From: Drosophila persimilis
Lineage: Eukaryota > Arthropoda > Insecta > Diptera > Drosophilidae
Direction: 5' to 3'
DNA: 64,000 nt
Assembly: GCF_003286085.1 (NCBI RefSeq)
Contig: NW_020825298.1
Span: 9,114,001-9,178,000 of the forward strand
Positions 9,696-22,631 of the stretch are shown here, one piece after another (positions within the stretch are counted from its first letter, which is position 1; every line of letters begins with the position of its first letter). A program made the translations under genes and the position numbers. The notes beneath the pieces were generated by a model. That model searched no databases. It was not told the DNA's origin and was given only the letters and a program-made list of their open reading frames with translations.

Positions 9696-12302
9696 TTAGG
9701 CGAATATTTTCTCCTCCCTGCGCTTCTTGGTGACTACGGTGCCGGGCTTGTGCTGTGCCTCCGGATGATTTGTCAGTTCGGGTGGGCATGTGGACACCGG
9801 ACTGGCCGTGACGCACTGCTTGAGGTCGTAGAAGAGACCGCTGTCGTCCTTGGTGACAAAGGAGATGGCACAACCAGTCTTGCCAGCGCGACCCGTACGA
9901 CCGATACGATGTGTATAGTCCTCGATGGACTTGGCCATGTCGTAGTTGATAACCAGGGAGACGTCCTTGATGTCGATACCACGACCAGCCACATCGGTGG
10001 CCACCAGTATGTCCTTGGCGCCCGACTTGAGGGCCGCCAAAGCGTACTCTCGCTGCTCCTGGCCCTTGCCACCGTGAAGGGTGCACGAATTGTAGCCGAG
10101 CTTCTCCAGGCCCTTGGCCAGTACATCGGCGCCCTTCTTCTGGTTGACGAAAATAATGACTGGCGGATCGATCTTGCGCGACAGGATCTCCATGAGTTTC
10201 TTGCGCTTGTCGTTCTCGCCCATCATGTACACGATCTGTTCTGTGCGCTCCGTTGGCTTGCCCATGGAACCAATGTACACGGTGGATGGGCGTCGCAGAT
10301 AGGATCGGGCCAGACGCTCCACAGCCGGCGGCATCGTTGCCGTGAACATCACGGTTTGGCGGTACTTCTTCTTCGTGTAGAAGTTCTCCATAAGTTTGTT
10401 CTCATCCTCGGCCTCTTCGGTGTCCGGTTTGAGATTGGTCACGGGCATGTACTCGAGGATCTTCTGGACATCGGGTTCGAAGCCCATGTCAATCATACGA
10501 TCTGCCTCGTCGAGGACAATGTATGTGCATTGATTCAGCACTAGATAGCGATTCTCCAACACATCGATGAGACGACCCGGTGTGGCGATGACAATCTCAC
10601 AGCCCAGACGCAGGCGGAAGCCCTGCTCCTCACGGGACAAACCGCCCACCACGACCACAGTACGTATGCCTAGGGGCTGGCCGAACTTGATCGTCTCCTC
10701 CTCAATCTGTTGGGCCAACTCACGGGTGGGTGCCATGATAATGGCATACGGGCCCTGATCCACATCCTCCAGACGCTCAATCTTGGGCAAAGACTGAATC
10801 CATGAGAGCAGGGGAATCAGGAAGGCCAACGTCTTACCCGAACCCGTCTCGGCCACGCCAATAATGTCACGATTCTGCAGGCCAATGGGTATGGCCTGGC
10901 GCTGAATGGGCGTGGGCTCCTTGTAGCCGACCTTATCGATGATATCGATGATCTCCGGCGGGAAGCCGGACTCGTTCCAGCTCCGTATGGGATTGGGTAT
11001 CCTGCCACCCTTGATGGTTATATTGTAATCCTCACGGAAGATGCGCCAATCGCGCTCAGTCATTTCGTCGTTGTCCTTCTCGGACCAGTGGCGATCGTCC
11101 CACTTTTGCTTCTCCTCCTTGCGTTTCATCTTCTTCAAGCGCACCTTCTCCTGCTCCTTCTCTGCTTCTGTGCGACGCTTCTCCAGCAGGTCCCCATAGA
11201 ATTGGCTCTGGGTGCGCTTCTGTTCTTTGATGTCGATGCCGGCTACGTTGCCGCGACCAAAGAACTGCACATGGTGACGCTCCTTGTACAGATTATTGTA
11301 ATCAATGGATGTGTCCTCGCCAGCATCCCAGTCGAAGACGAATTTGCGATCGTTGAGACGCCTCACGCGCCGCTTCTTCTTCACGATACCCAAATATCGC
11401 TCCCGAATGGCCTCCAGCTCCTTTTCCTTGTCCTTGTGGGTGAGATCTTCGGCCCGTTTGTTATCCCGATCCCTATCACCACCGCGATCGCCTCCTCCAC
11501 CGCCATCGCCGCCATGATTACCGCCGTTATTATTATTACCACCACCACCACCACCCCTGTCGCCTCTGTTGCCACGCTCACGTCTCTCTGGCCTCGAGGG
11601 AGGCGGCGGCATTGGCGCCGATGGAGGTGCCGTTGCTGGGGCGGTGGCTATGGACATGTTTATTTCTCTGGGAGCTGCCATTTGCTCTCGGGCTGCATCT
11701 TGAGCGGCGCGTAGACGCTCCACCTCCTCCTGGCGACGCTTGATGGCCTCTGCGGCACGCTGCTCCTTGGTGAGGAAGACCGGCTTGGCACGTGCCTCCT
11801 CCTCGCGCTTCTTTTTGTCCAGTAACTCTTCCAGGGAGAGCGGTTCCTTCTTTAGCTTGTGTTCTTGCTTCTCATCTGGCATTTCCTCATCCTCTTTACC
11901 ATCAGGTTTGCCGGAACTGGCGCACGAATCCAGTTTGACTCTCTTTTCCGGTTCTCCCGTGCGCCCTCCTCCTGGACCACCGCGTTCACGTAAACGCTCT
12001 TGGCCATTGTTATCCCTGGGCCTCTGGCGATCTGGTGACCGACGTCTGATGCGATCCTCACTGTAAAAGAAGCTTATTAGTATGTATCATTAATGAATTA
12101 AGGCAATTAAAACTTACCGGGAACGAGACCGCCGCTGGCGTCTGTCCCTCTCCCTATCGTTTGGCCTCTCTCCACGTTGCGGCTCCCTTTCCCGTGGTCG
12201 TTCTCTCTCACGCTCCCTATCCCTTTGGCCAACTCCCTGTTGCTGACGCTCGTCCCTGAAGCGTTCCCGCGACCGCGAGCGACGCTTTTTATCATTTACC
12301 AT
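9696..12302 (-). CDS. CG10333: DEAD-box RNA helicase, DDX23 / Prp28 (U5-100K) family
   Basis: Two coding exons on the - strand, 12118-12302 and 9696-12060, give 849 residues. The first ~100 residues are Arg/Ser/Glu-rich (RS-like), followed by a Gly/Asn-rich low-complexity stretch and a basic coiled-coil region. The helicase core has all the motifs: Q motif ([16 protein letters not shown]), AETGSGKT at 465-472, PTRELA at 506-511, TPGR at 555-558, DEAD at 579-582, TAT at 635-637, RGID at 755-758 and HRIGRTGR at 779-786. DDX23/Prp28 removes U1 from the 5' splice site and lets U6 pair there during spliceosome activation. TAT in place of SAT is normal in this subfamily. The length is close to human DDX23 (820). 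The start codon is the only one giving the RS domain. Confidence 0.94.
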
Positions 12303-12851
12303 GTTAAATTCGTGAAATTCAACTTTTTTAACCCGAACAGCTGAGGCGCCACTCGATAGTTTTGAAAAAAATCGATTTACAAAATCGATACTATGGATAG
12401 TATCGGGCCAACTTAATCATCGTAAGGCGCTACTACTTACAATAAGTATGATCAGCCCAAGGCAAAAAATCCCTCCCATGGAAGGGGTGATGGGAGTTGG
12501 GTGCTGCCCTCCGTTCCAATTAGTTCACCTGGCCACCACATCACCAGGAATCGTCTTCATCTTCTCTGAAAATTTACAACATTTTGAGAAGCGACAGATA
12601 CTTAGCTCGATAGTATTCTGATTAGACACCAAATCATTGATACTCTCCCTTCGCAGCAAAGTTAGCTACGCCTAATGTCAAATGGCCGTGATCTCGTATC
12701 GATTGCTGCTGCAGCCCTGCTTGAACATATCGAAGCACGCATACAGTAAACAAAGGCGATTGCACACAAAGATATAAATTATTATTGGTTTGCTAGCAAT
12801 TTTATCGTGTTTTCCGTTCTGGAGCTACGCGCTACTCAACCTTCGGCCGTG
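12303..12851. promoter_or_regulatory. Bidirectional promoter region between helicase and SLC12A9-type genes
   Basis: These 549 bp separate two divergent start codons. Close to the helicase start are several CGATA-type words: ACTCGATAGT, AATCGATTT, AATCGATA (12383-12390) and the inverted pair ATCGATACTAT / ATAGTATCGGG. These are degenerate DREs arranged as palindromes. No TATA box is placed for either gene. A further run of degenerate CGATAGT words at about 12608-12618 may serve the transporter gene. Confidence 0.5.
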
Positions 12852-15800
12852 ATGAGCAGCAACACGGATCAGGAAACGGCTCCCATTGCCGCGCCGCGCA
12901 ACGGCAGCGCTGGCAGTGTGTTCCGAAGCTTCGGTTCCCTTTTCGGTGGCAACAACTCGGACACCACTCGCCCGCAAACGCCGCAATCCGGCGATGGCTA
13001 TGTGGAGTTTGGGATGCAGAATCCGGAACGGAGTGGCCGGACACTGGGCACCTTTGCTGGGGTCTTCAGTCCGGTGGCCCTGTCGATGTTTAGCGCATTG
13101 GTGTTTATACGTGTTGGTACGTGCTGTTTTCTTGGTGACGTCATGGACCGACAGACACTTGTTGTCTCGGTCCATTGAACTTTTGATTCTCTATCTGTGG
13201 CTGACTTTCTCTCTCTGTGTGTAATCGGATTAGGCTACATTGTCGGCAATGCGGGCTTGTACATAACTCTGCTGCAGTTCCTCATAGCCTATGGGATACT
13301 TCTGTTTACGGTGGCGTCTGTCTGCGCCATCTCTACCAATGGAGCCATTGAAGGTGGAGGCGTATACTGTGAGTCATATAAATGTTCTTCTATAGTAGAT
13401 TTAATATCTAATGATAAACCTTTTCCAGTCATGATCAGTCGCACTCTGGGCGTAGAATTTGGTGGTTCCATTGGCACCCTGTTCTTCTTTGCGAATGTTG
13501 TCGGCTCGGCAATGGCCATCACTGGCTGCACCGAGGCCATCATGGATAACTTTGGCCCGGGCGGACACTTTGTCAGTGACGGTGCCACCCTGCCCGACGG
13601 CGATTGGTGGCGCTTCCTCACCAGCAGCATCATCAACACCTGCCAGCTCCTGGTCTGCCTAGTGGGTGCCGCACTCTTTGCCAAAACGTCAGTGCTTATT
13701 TTGGGTACGGTGACTATTTCCCTGCTTGCTACGTATATCAGTTTCCTGTCTCTGAGCGGTACCAATGACACGGTAAGTGTTTTTCCAGCACATCCCCCTC
13801 CCCTTCGACCATCACTCATTGACCCAAAGCCCTGTCAGGCTTATCAATCCCGGAGTATACGCTATACCGATATCTAGGCTATCTATGGCTCATGTGGCTC
13901 ATTTATTTAAAATTGAATTTTAAGGCATACTCGTAGCAGAAATCCCAAGTGTGATAAAGAGTAGCGCCTCGATTGTTTCTGTGTGTTTCTGGCAGATTTG
14001 TATTATATTTCACAGCAGAAACACATTGAAATATAGTATGATTCATCAAGTAGTTCTCCACAAATGTATGAAAAAGCTCCTGAAGTATACATATAAATTT
14101 ACATATGCATAGGAATTCCATTAGTAATCACATCTGGTCCTTAGAATTGATGTATGCATTCTTGGAGAACTCTAGCTTCTTGGGAACTCTTTTTCTACTT
14201 ATATTATGGCGATAAATACTGAAGAACACCACAGATGAAGCATTATTTTGCGGTGCGAGGCTGTCGAAGGTCGTGTCAAGCCACCAAAAAGATCTGTACC
14301 CCGGGGTAGTTACCCAAAACGTTTAAGGAACATGTGCCTTTTCTTATAGATATAATATGTTATAGCTATCCAACGATTAATAGATCATAGAAAAACACTC
14401 CATTCCGTTTATTCAAGAACAGAGCACATTTTCACCAAAAGATACATATATCTACCCTAACATGAATCGAAAGGAATCCAGTCTTTTGTTGCATTCCCTC
14501 GGCTTTTATCTTCCCAGTCTAATATTTTTCTGTAAATACACATAATTCCCCACATTAAAACATCGTTAGAAGCAACAATATACCGACTTGTCCGCATGTT
14601 TCCTCGTTTCTCGTTTTCTGGCCAGCTTTTATCTTTCCGGTCAGTTTTTGTGGGTTTTGCTGTATTAAACAATTCCCCTTTCAAATGCATATCTAAAAAC
14701 CCACAGAACTACGATAAGACCCAAGGGTTTAGGCAAAGTGAAATGACGATTCTTGTGAGTCAGAGAGTGATGATGAGCGGGACTGATTACAAATGTATTA
14801 TATATATATATACATATATATAAATGTGCATATATGTGTAGAACATATAGTATTAATTAGCTGATTTTTGCGATAACCTAGATAGTTTTTTTGTTTTTGG
14901 TGATTGCAGATACCGGTGCCCTTGCAAAATACATATTATAATGAAACTTCATCGCACTTTCTACCGTATACGGGTCTGAGTGCTAACACACTGAGCGATA
15001 ATCTGGGAGAGCAATATGGCCACGATTATACATCGAACAACAAGATGGTGGACTTCGCCACCACCTTCGGTGTGCTGTTCTCCGGCGTGACGGGCATCAT
15101 GGCTGGTGCGAACATGTCTGGGGAGCTGAAGAATCCCGCCAAGAGCATTCCCTGGGGCACACTATCGGCGGTGGCATTTACCTTCGTCTCATACATCATC
15201 CTCTCGTTCCTGATGAGCTGCACCACACCGGGCGTGACGATGCGGAATAACTACCTCTTCCTGATGCCCGTCAATGTCTGGCCACCATTCACGGCCATTG
15301 GCATACTGACGGCCACCTTTTCAACGGGACTGAGCAACCTGATTGGATCTAGCCGAATTCTGGAGGCCCTGTCCAAGGATCAGGTGTTTGGCTCGCTGCT
15401 GAACTTTGTGCTGCATGGAACGTGGAAGGGAAATCCGATTGCCGCCGTTGCTGTCAGTTGGGTAATGGTGGAGTGCATCCTGCTGATTGGCTCCTTCAAC
15501 ATCATCGCGCAGATCAACTCGGTGCTGTTCATGCTCTCATATCTGGCCACCAATCTTGCCTGCTTGGGCATTGAGCTGACGGGTGCCCCAAACTTCCGGC
15601 CTCTGTTCAAGTACTTCACCTGGCACACGTGTCTTGTGGGTCTGCTGGGCACACTCATCATGATGTTTGTGATCAATCCGATCTATGCCTCCTCCTGCAT
15701 CATTCTGTGCCTGATTTTGGTCATTGCTTTGCATCTCTTTTCACCGGCCACTCAGGCAGCACAGTGGGGGTCCATCTCTCAGGCCTTGATGTTCCATCAG

Positions 15801-17182
15801 GTGCGCAAGTATCTGCTCATGCTGGATCCGCGCAAGGATCATGTCAAGTTCTGGCGTCCGCAAATACTTCTCCTGGTTTCTTCGCCACGTTCCTGCTGCC
15901 CTTTGGTCGATTTTGTCAACGATCTCAAGAAGAGCGGCCTCTACATCATTGGCCATGTGAAAGTGGGTGACTTTAAGAGCGTCGAGGATGTGGAGGAGAA
16001 TCAGCAGTGGTGGTCATTCCTAGATCACATGCGCGTCAAGGCCTTCACAGAGGTCACGCTGAGCCGCAGCATTCGCGAGGGCGTGCAGCATTTGATTCGT
16101 TTGTCGGGAATTGGTGCAATGAAACCCAATACGATTATTCTGGGCTTCTATGATAACGAAGCACCCAAAGATTTCTTCCAAAAGTAAGTGAAAATAATGC
16201 TGAAATGAGAATTGATTATCAATTTTTGGTTTTTTCATTCTCACAGCGGTTCCTCCCCCTATAAAACGGATGACTTTAACAGCGGCGACATACAGAACTT
16301 TCCCATACGACGCGATGGTGATCCAAAGCATTTCCAGGTGCAGGAATACGTTCAGATCCTATGCGATACGCTGCGCATGATGAAGAATCTGTGCCTGTGC
16401 AGGAACTTTCAGCGTTTGGATAAGAACTTTATAGCCATGTGAGTGGAAAGAATATTATTTATCGGAATTTTATGGAATTTTATCTGTTCTGTTTCATATT
16501 CTGCAGAAGCAAGCATGTTAAGTACATTGATGTGTGGCCCATAAATATATTCAATCCGACATCTGGTGATCCCTTTGATATGGTCTCTCTGTTCATGATG
16601 CAGCTGGCCGTGATAATGCTGGCCAAATGGAAGCATCTTCGAGTGAGAATCTTTTTGTGCGAGACAAATGAAGAGCGCACTGTGGGGTAGGTCCATTGAT
16701 AAATCCCAAATAGAATTTTCCTACAATTTTTTCCGTTTTTCCTTAGCACCTTTGACACGCAGGCCCCTCAAATGGAAATCTTCTCCAAGATGAAGCTGCA
16801 ACAGTCCCTCAAAGAACTCCGAATCACAGCTGACATTATAGAGATTGAGGAATGGAGTAGGGACTCGGATTTCATACGTCATGCCCGGACCCTCAAACAG
16901 TACACCGGTCAGGCGGATAATGCCCTGCTGGAGGATGACGATGGCGATGAGACAATGAATCGCTCGCTCCTGTATATGCAGAGGGCAAATCAAATTATAC
17001 GCGATCGTTCGGATCAGACGGCGCTATCGTTCATCTATCTGGCAGCGCCACCAAAGCTCTCGGCAACAGATTTTGCGGAACGCAGTGCCAGCTATGTGGA
17101 GCTGCTGACGGAGCTGACGGCCGATTTGCCGCCCACAATTCTGGTACATGGCGTCAGTACGGTGACCTCAACAACGCTCTAG
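12852..17182 (+). CDS. SLC12A9-type cation-chloride cotransporter family protein
   Basis: Seven coding exons give 941 residues: 12852-13116, 13234-13368, 13429-13772, 14910-16183, 16247-16438, 16507-16686 and 16747-17182. Phases agree at every junction. The cytosolic N-terminus is followed by a 12-helix amino-acid-permease domain. Its diagnostic stretches LSMFSALVFIRVGYIVGNAGL and IEGGGVYFMISRTLG closely match human SLC12A9. An extracellular loop has NDT and NET glycosylation sites. The C-terminal SLC12 domain includes YIDVWPINIF and ends with HGVSTVTSTTL. SLC12A9 is an orphan member (CIP1), lysosomal or regulatory, rather than a proven Na-K-Cl carrier. An in-frame ATG 45 bp upstream could add 15 residues; 12852 (MSSNTDQE) was preferred. 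The D. melanogaster gene is probably CG10413, judged only from neighbouring CG numbers. Poly(A) AATAAA is at 17948-17953. Confidence 0.92.
13773..14909 (+). other. Long intron 3 of the SLC12A9-type gene
   Basis: This 1.1 kb intron is far longer than the other introns of the gene (60-117 bp). It is AT-rich, has a TATATATATACATATATATA tract at about 14799-14821, and shows no open frame with coding character. It splits the extracellular loop after SGTNDT. It could hold an enhancer or an old insertion; no terminal repeats were seen. Confidence 0.6.
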
Positions 17183-17975
17183 GCTCTCTGGGCTCTAGGC
17201 GAGTAGCAAGCATTTCCATAAGTGATAAACAAAGCAACCGGAATGAACCAATTTAGACGACACGCCGGCTGCCGTTCTCTTGTCCCTCCCTACCCCCCTC
17301 CCAACTGTCCTTGGATCTGTCTCTGGGCTGTCTCTGTCGCTGATATGCAGCTGGCGATTTATCACTTATTGTGTGTCTCCATGTGGGTTTGAAGCTTTAG
17401 CAGCAATCGTATAACATAGTGTATTCGCTCATCTAGCACTCTGGCACACATGAGATCAGAATCAAAATCAATCATCATATCAGCGAACTATATATAATTT
17501 TATGACAAGACGTATCATGTTTTAACCTGCATTCATCCACCTCCTAATCGAACCCCACCCCGATATTAACATTTTTGTGATTCAAGAGTTATATACTATC
17601 TAATACAAATACTAATTCTACTTCTACTACTACATGTCAAATAGATACGCGAAAGGCAAAAAAAAAAGTATTAGAGAGCCACAGCCGCGAGATTGTGGCT
17701 ATAATCATAAAGATTTCATTATGCACCTAGTGATAACTACTAAATGGGGAAGGGAATGAAAGGGTGCTCACAGTTCGTTTTGGACTTTGATGGATTGTTA
17801 TTTTAGATAAATGTATTTGGGTGTGTGTGTGTGTGCTACTTTTTGGAAGCGTTTAACTGTGAGACTACCTACACCTTTCCCTTCCCCGCTTTACAAAACT
17901 ATTATCGATCATAGCGTTCAATGTATTCAGTTCTTTTCAATAATCTAAATAAAATATTAGCTATAATTATTTATG
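17183..17975 (+). other. 3' UTR of the SLC12A9-type gene
   Basis: The stretch after the stop codon contains a C-rich segment, a short GT repeat at about 17821-17835, and the AATAAA signal at 17948-17953 followed by a T-rich stretch at about 17995-18010. No gene is seen. Confidence 0.5.
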
Positions 17976-20900
17976 TACATAATTGAGTGATCGTTATTTT
18001 TGGTGATATTTTTTCCGTCTGCCTCAGTTGTATGCGGGCTATAAAGCTGATGCACTGTTCGTAGTTTTGCAGTGGGATCCAAGGGATCTTTGGCTCTGAG
18101 TTAGTGCTAATTCAAACAGAAAACATTTCAGAAATCGAAACAATTTATTTGTATATATATAAATATTAATATATTAATTAGTATATTAATATATTTATTA
18201 ACGAGGCGTGGGCTGCTTTCCAAAGATCATTTTTTGGGACCCCCGAACCAACGGAACCCTCGATTATCGCAGATCTGTTTGACTCCACAGTAAAGCTATT
18301 CTATTCTATTCCAAGCTTTTGGCCTAGGTGAAATTTTCGTGGGAAATGAACATATTTCTATAATAAATTTTGCATATTTGATCAAATCGTGTCGAAATAG
18401 GTATTCTATTTTCCCAACACGATTTCTGTAAGACATATAAGACTTCCGTTGCATATAGTCCAATTTGATCTCCACATATGTATTTTGAGTGGAGTGTTTT
18501 TTCTTGTTTTCATCAATGGAACGGAGTTTGCAACGATATTTGGAACATGCCTACTTCCAGCTCGCACTCCCTTATCACTGCATCCATTAACACTTTCCGT
18601 TCGGAGAAGGCAGTTCTTATCCGCTTTGAACTTTGTTTGTGCATCGTTTACCGCTACCATTAAATGGTTATTAAGATATGGGATCGGATCTGGGTCGTCG
18701 CGTGTAAAATGGGACACTGATTGCCCAGCAGCAGGAGCCACGCAACAGCAGTCGAGGCAATAGAGTCATAAATGTCACCACGATGCGCTCTCGATCCTGT
18801 TGTTGCACTATTTATGTGATGACAATTTATGATACTCATCAAGGAAGGTCGGCGGGGCACACCCCTGCACTGATTACCTGCACACAAGCACGCACACGGA
18901 CAGCCCTTCAAGGATCAAGGATCTGTTTGTGTTAGCCCGTGATACCGCTCGAGTGTCAATAAATTCTCATAAACGAACGCAATTGCCTGACACTTTCCAG
19001 GGGCGCTATCGGGAGGCAGCCTAACGGACAAGTTTTTTGTTTGTTGGTTATACCTAGGGGTTGAGGGCGAGGGTCTAAGGGTTACCCCCAGGAGTCGGGG
19101 GTAGGACTGGACCTAAGTTATGGCATGAGTTTTGTTGAAATTGTCGCCTGCTTTGAGCCAAGAAAATTACCATACAAATGTACCTTTCTCTATACGAGTA
19201 CCACTCCACTCCCAAAGAGCACTCCACTCTTTAAATCCCAGTCCCGACATGCAGTCTGGATGCACATCTGGGTGACCACAACAAAATTTACTTGGAAACA
19301 AACAAATAGTCGAATATAATAATTCATAATTCCAGATTATTACATGGTAATTTGGCTCAGAAATCTATGGAATGGGTTCTCCATGAGGTAATACAATGGA
19401 AAAAAAGAAGCCACAGATCGATCCCATTGTCTTGGGATTCTATAACAAAGAAGGATCAACAAGTTCCCATGGAATTCCTCTTGACTTTGGAACCTCACCT
19501 CTAATCGTATTTTCGCAATTTAGCGCCAACATCTAATCCGCAAAACGAAAACGATTAATCTGAGAAGAGAAGAACAGCAAACCAGATGAAACACGCAACC
19601 AACAGACGGACTAGAGGATTATCATCAGGTGACCTATTGTTGGCGCAAGAATAGACTTTGAGATAGAGAGAGAGAGAGGTTTCCCACTTTCAACCAGAAC
19701 CGCCCACCATTTACTACTACCTATTGTTGCTATTTTGACAGCCGAAAAGAAGAGCATGCCTCTCAGGTAGTCCACGCAAAATGCTAATAGGAAATGCCAG
19801 GATCATCTGGATCTTCATGGGCGTTGACGATCTTTAGACTATCCGCGAACCTTTCTCCCGAATATTGCAGCATAATGCTTGAGCTGGGATTGGGATCGGG
19901 AACCGGGATCTGCTACTAAGCTGCGGTCGCGTGGCACTCTTGACAAAGTCAATCGATCAGATCCATCAGCGATCATCATCATGGTCAGTGGCCAGCGTTA
20001 AGATCAAACGTCGGATCCTTTTGTCGGCATAGCTCCCCCACACCCTCGGCTTTGTTCTTGACAATTTGTGTGAAATATCTGGGTCCATGCACTGGTCCAT
20101 CATTTGTACAATTTAGCCATGCCTGGCGCTTCTCCTCAGCCAGTGTTTGCCCAATTGTTTTGGCCGTTTTCTATAGAAATTCAGCGAACTGTTTGAATTG
20201 ATTTTCCTCTTTTGATGGGTGGAGTGCATCTGTGGCTCTGAGTTAATTAACCTTTCGCTGCGGCCACTTGAAAGTGGGCTTGAGCCGGACTGACCCGAGG
20301 TCTGATTACGGTGTGGAAAGTAGAGCGATTTAAATGGTAAATGTGGTAAGAGTAGAGTACCTTTTGAGTACCGGCTATACACTCTGCGATCTAACGGCCT
20401 TAGTAGTTGTTGCTCATTAAAAAATATGGGTTTGGAAAATAATCATGACTGAATATATCTAAAAGACTTAATTCAAATACAAAACATTTCAGAGATCGAT
20501 ACAATTTAGTGAAGGGCCTGCCACACAAATTGGGTATCGATCTAGCCCCTCTGTTGGTTCTTTATAACCCACCCTATGTGGTGGTTCTCTTAAATGAAAA
20601 GAAAAATGCTTGCTGTATTTTTTGTACACAACTTGATCAAGGTTTGAGCCGCATAAGCTTCAGGATTTCTATTAGATCCTCTAGAAAATATATACCGTTG
20701 TTCCTTTTTCTTTCTAGATCGACTAATTCCTTAAATGAACCGCTTAGGATCTTGTGCTCGGACCATAATTCTATCTATCATATTATTTCCACGACTAATT
20801 CTTCCTTCCTCTTCTTAAATTACTCATAATCACATACATGTATGTACCTTTCTTGTAATTAGAAATTGTATTTGTATGTTGAATGCATTCTTAGTTCTTT

Positions 20901-21950
20901 TAGTTCGGCTTAGGTCTAATTTTCCTCGAATATTAGTCTATTAGGCGGTTCGTCAGGCGGCAGATCCCCTTGACCGGTTGAGTGGGAGGTGGTTTGCGTT
21001 CTTGCCTTGTGATCCCCGCGTACTAATGCTATGATGAAATGAAATGAAAGAGTTCTCTGAGTACTTTTCTTATGTGAAATTTTTTCTAAAATGTCTCCAA
21101 AAGTGTCAGTCCTCTCGGGTTGATATGTACATTGCGCATTCTGCAGAACAGACTTTGTGGCAGACTTGAAAACTTCTTGACACCTACCCGCAAACTCCGT
21201 TCATGTGAAAGGAGGCCTCACCTCGAGGCCTCCAGCGAAAGCCCCAGCCAGTCAGCCACTTGCAAGATATTTACGTTTGACCCAATAATAAAAGTACAAT
21301 CGACTAAAATCGAAAGTTGCAAACCGCACATCGCACATCGAAATTCTTTTTCTTTGTTCTGCTGGAAAGCCAAAACGGAACGACCACTTACTAGACCACA
21401 GACATGCAATGGAGCTGGAGATATGGATGTGGATATATATATACATATATATATAGGGTGGAGTGGCAGCAGACCGAGCCGATCGATGCGAAAATTATGG
21501 AAATAATTCCCACATTGGGAGCCATGCTCTGCTCTGCTCTGCTCTGATCTCACTGTCTGCTGCTGTACATTTTGCGCTGGCATTTTGACCTTGGCAACAA
21601 TTGTTTGGACTATAAAACGTCAATTTCAGTTTACAAAAGAGAGGTATGATTACCGGACGGTAGCCAAATGACAGGTCAAACAAAGCAGCGGCAAAGGCCA
21701 CTCGAGGAGTGTCCATCTAGACCTGATCCGATCCGATCCGATCGGAGGTAGACGAGGGGCAATTAAACGTTTTTGACCGCAAGCCAATTTGGGGCACGGG
21801 CTCTCGCTCTGGCTCTGGGACTGAGCTGCTTTCTGCCGATTGCTTACAGGTAAAAGAGGATCAGGCCAGGACAGCGAATCAGGTAGCAGGAGGTTTACCT
21901 GAACCAGAACCTAAGCCAATCATAAAAGGGCAGCGGATCCAGCGACTCTG
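17976..21950 (+). promoter_or_regulatory. Noncoding region upstream of amos (likely cis-regulatory)
   Basis: About 4 kb without a recognisable gene. The base composition alternates between AT-rich and moderately GC-rich islands, as in fly enhancer DNA. Simple repeats include a TATATATA run at 21434-21455, GCTCT repeats at 21526-21546 and GATCC repeats at about 21727-21742. Because amos is transiently expressed in olfactory and larval sensory precursors, its regulatory modules would be expected here. That is inference from gene type; no specific module was identified. Confidence 0.35.
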
Positions 21951-21956
21951 CCCAGC

Positions 21957-21993
21957 TATATAAAGATGTATGACTAGCCCAGTCTGTTCAGTT
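21957..21993 (+). promoter_or_regulatory. amos core promoter: TATA box and initiator
   Basis: TATATAAAG at 21957-21965 is followed by the initiator TCAGTT at 21988-21993, with the +1 A at 21990. The spacing of about 33 bp from the TATA start fits a TATA-Inr promoter. The 5' leader would then be only about 21 nt before the ATG at 22011. This is the only clear TATA promoter among the recognised genes here. Confidence 0.7.
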
Positions 21994-22010
21994 ATCCTTC
22001 GGCCTTCAAC

Positions 22011-22631
22011 ATGTTGACCAACAACGATCTGATCGAGCAGTTCTACTACCCAAGCGAATCCCATACGGATTTGGATTCCCATGTCCAAGTTCAAGGCATG
22101 GATGCCTTTCAGCAGTTGGAGCAGTTCATGTACCAACAGGAGCTCTGTGGCAGCGGCGACAGTCTCTCGGATGAGACCAACAGTTGTTCCATGGAGCAGC
22201 TGTACTATGACACCCCTGCTGTCCTGGGACTAGAGCACATGCTCTCTGTCCAGGCCGAGGAGCACCAGCATCAGCAGAATCAAGCGAATTCTTTGGGCAA
22301 ATGCCAGCAAAGGAGTTCCAATTATTGGACCAAGCAGCAGCATCAGCAACACGGAAGCAAGCTCTCCACTTCCATCTCCTCATCATTATCCTCCTCATCA
22401 TCATCATCTTCTTCGTCTCCTGTGTGCAGTGGGGCTGTCCTTAAGAAGCGTCGCTTGGCGGCGAATGCACGGGAACGCCGTCGGATGAATAGCCTGAATG
22501 ATGCCTTCGACAAGCTGCGGGATGTGGTTCCATCTCTGGGACACGATCGACGACTCTCAAAATACGAAACGCTACAAATGGCCCAGGCATATATCGGGGA
22601 TCTGGTCACGCTGCTCTCAAGAGACTATTGA
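22011..22631 (+). CDS. amos: Amos, atonal-family proneural bHLH transcription factor
   Basis: One intronless frame of 206 residues starting [14 protein letters not shown]. The N-terminal two thirds are Gln/Ser/Asp-rich with a run of serines at about residues 122-138, encoded by TCA/TCC/TCT codons. The bHLH domain occupies residues 145 to the end: basic region [20 protein letters not shown], helix 1 [14 protein letters not shown], loop HDRRLS, helix 2 [20 protein letters not shown]. The extreme C-terminal bHLH, the NARERRRM basic region and the single exon are the atonal/amos/cato type. The loop and the N-terminus point to Amos, which specifies olfactory and multidendritic sensory precursors as a dimer with Daughterless on E-boxes. 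D. melanogaster Amos is 198 residues. Poly(A) AATAAA is at 22785-22790. Confidence 0.95.
   Translation: MLTNNDLIEQFYYPSESHTDLDSHVQVQGMDAFQQLEQFMYQQELCGSGDSLSDETNSCSMEQLYYDTPAVLGLEHMLSVQAEEHQHQQNQANSLGKCQQRSSNYWTKQQHQQHGSKLSTSISSSLSSSSSSSSSSPVCSGAVLKKRRLAANARERRRMNSLNDAFDKLRDVVPSLGHDRRLSKYETLQMAQAYIGDLVTLLSRDY

Noticed and set aside
11088-11714. 208-residue open frame on the + strand, antisense to the helicase gene
   Set aside because: It is the complement of the highly biased RS/Gly-rich and helicase coding sequence. Its Leu/Ile-rich translation has no domain, and the sense frame is fully explained.
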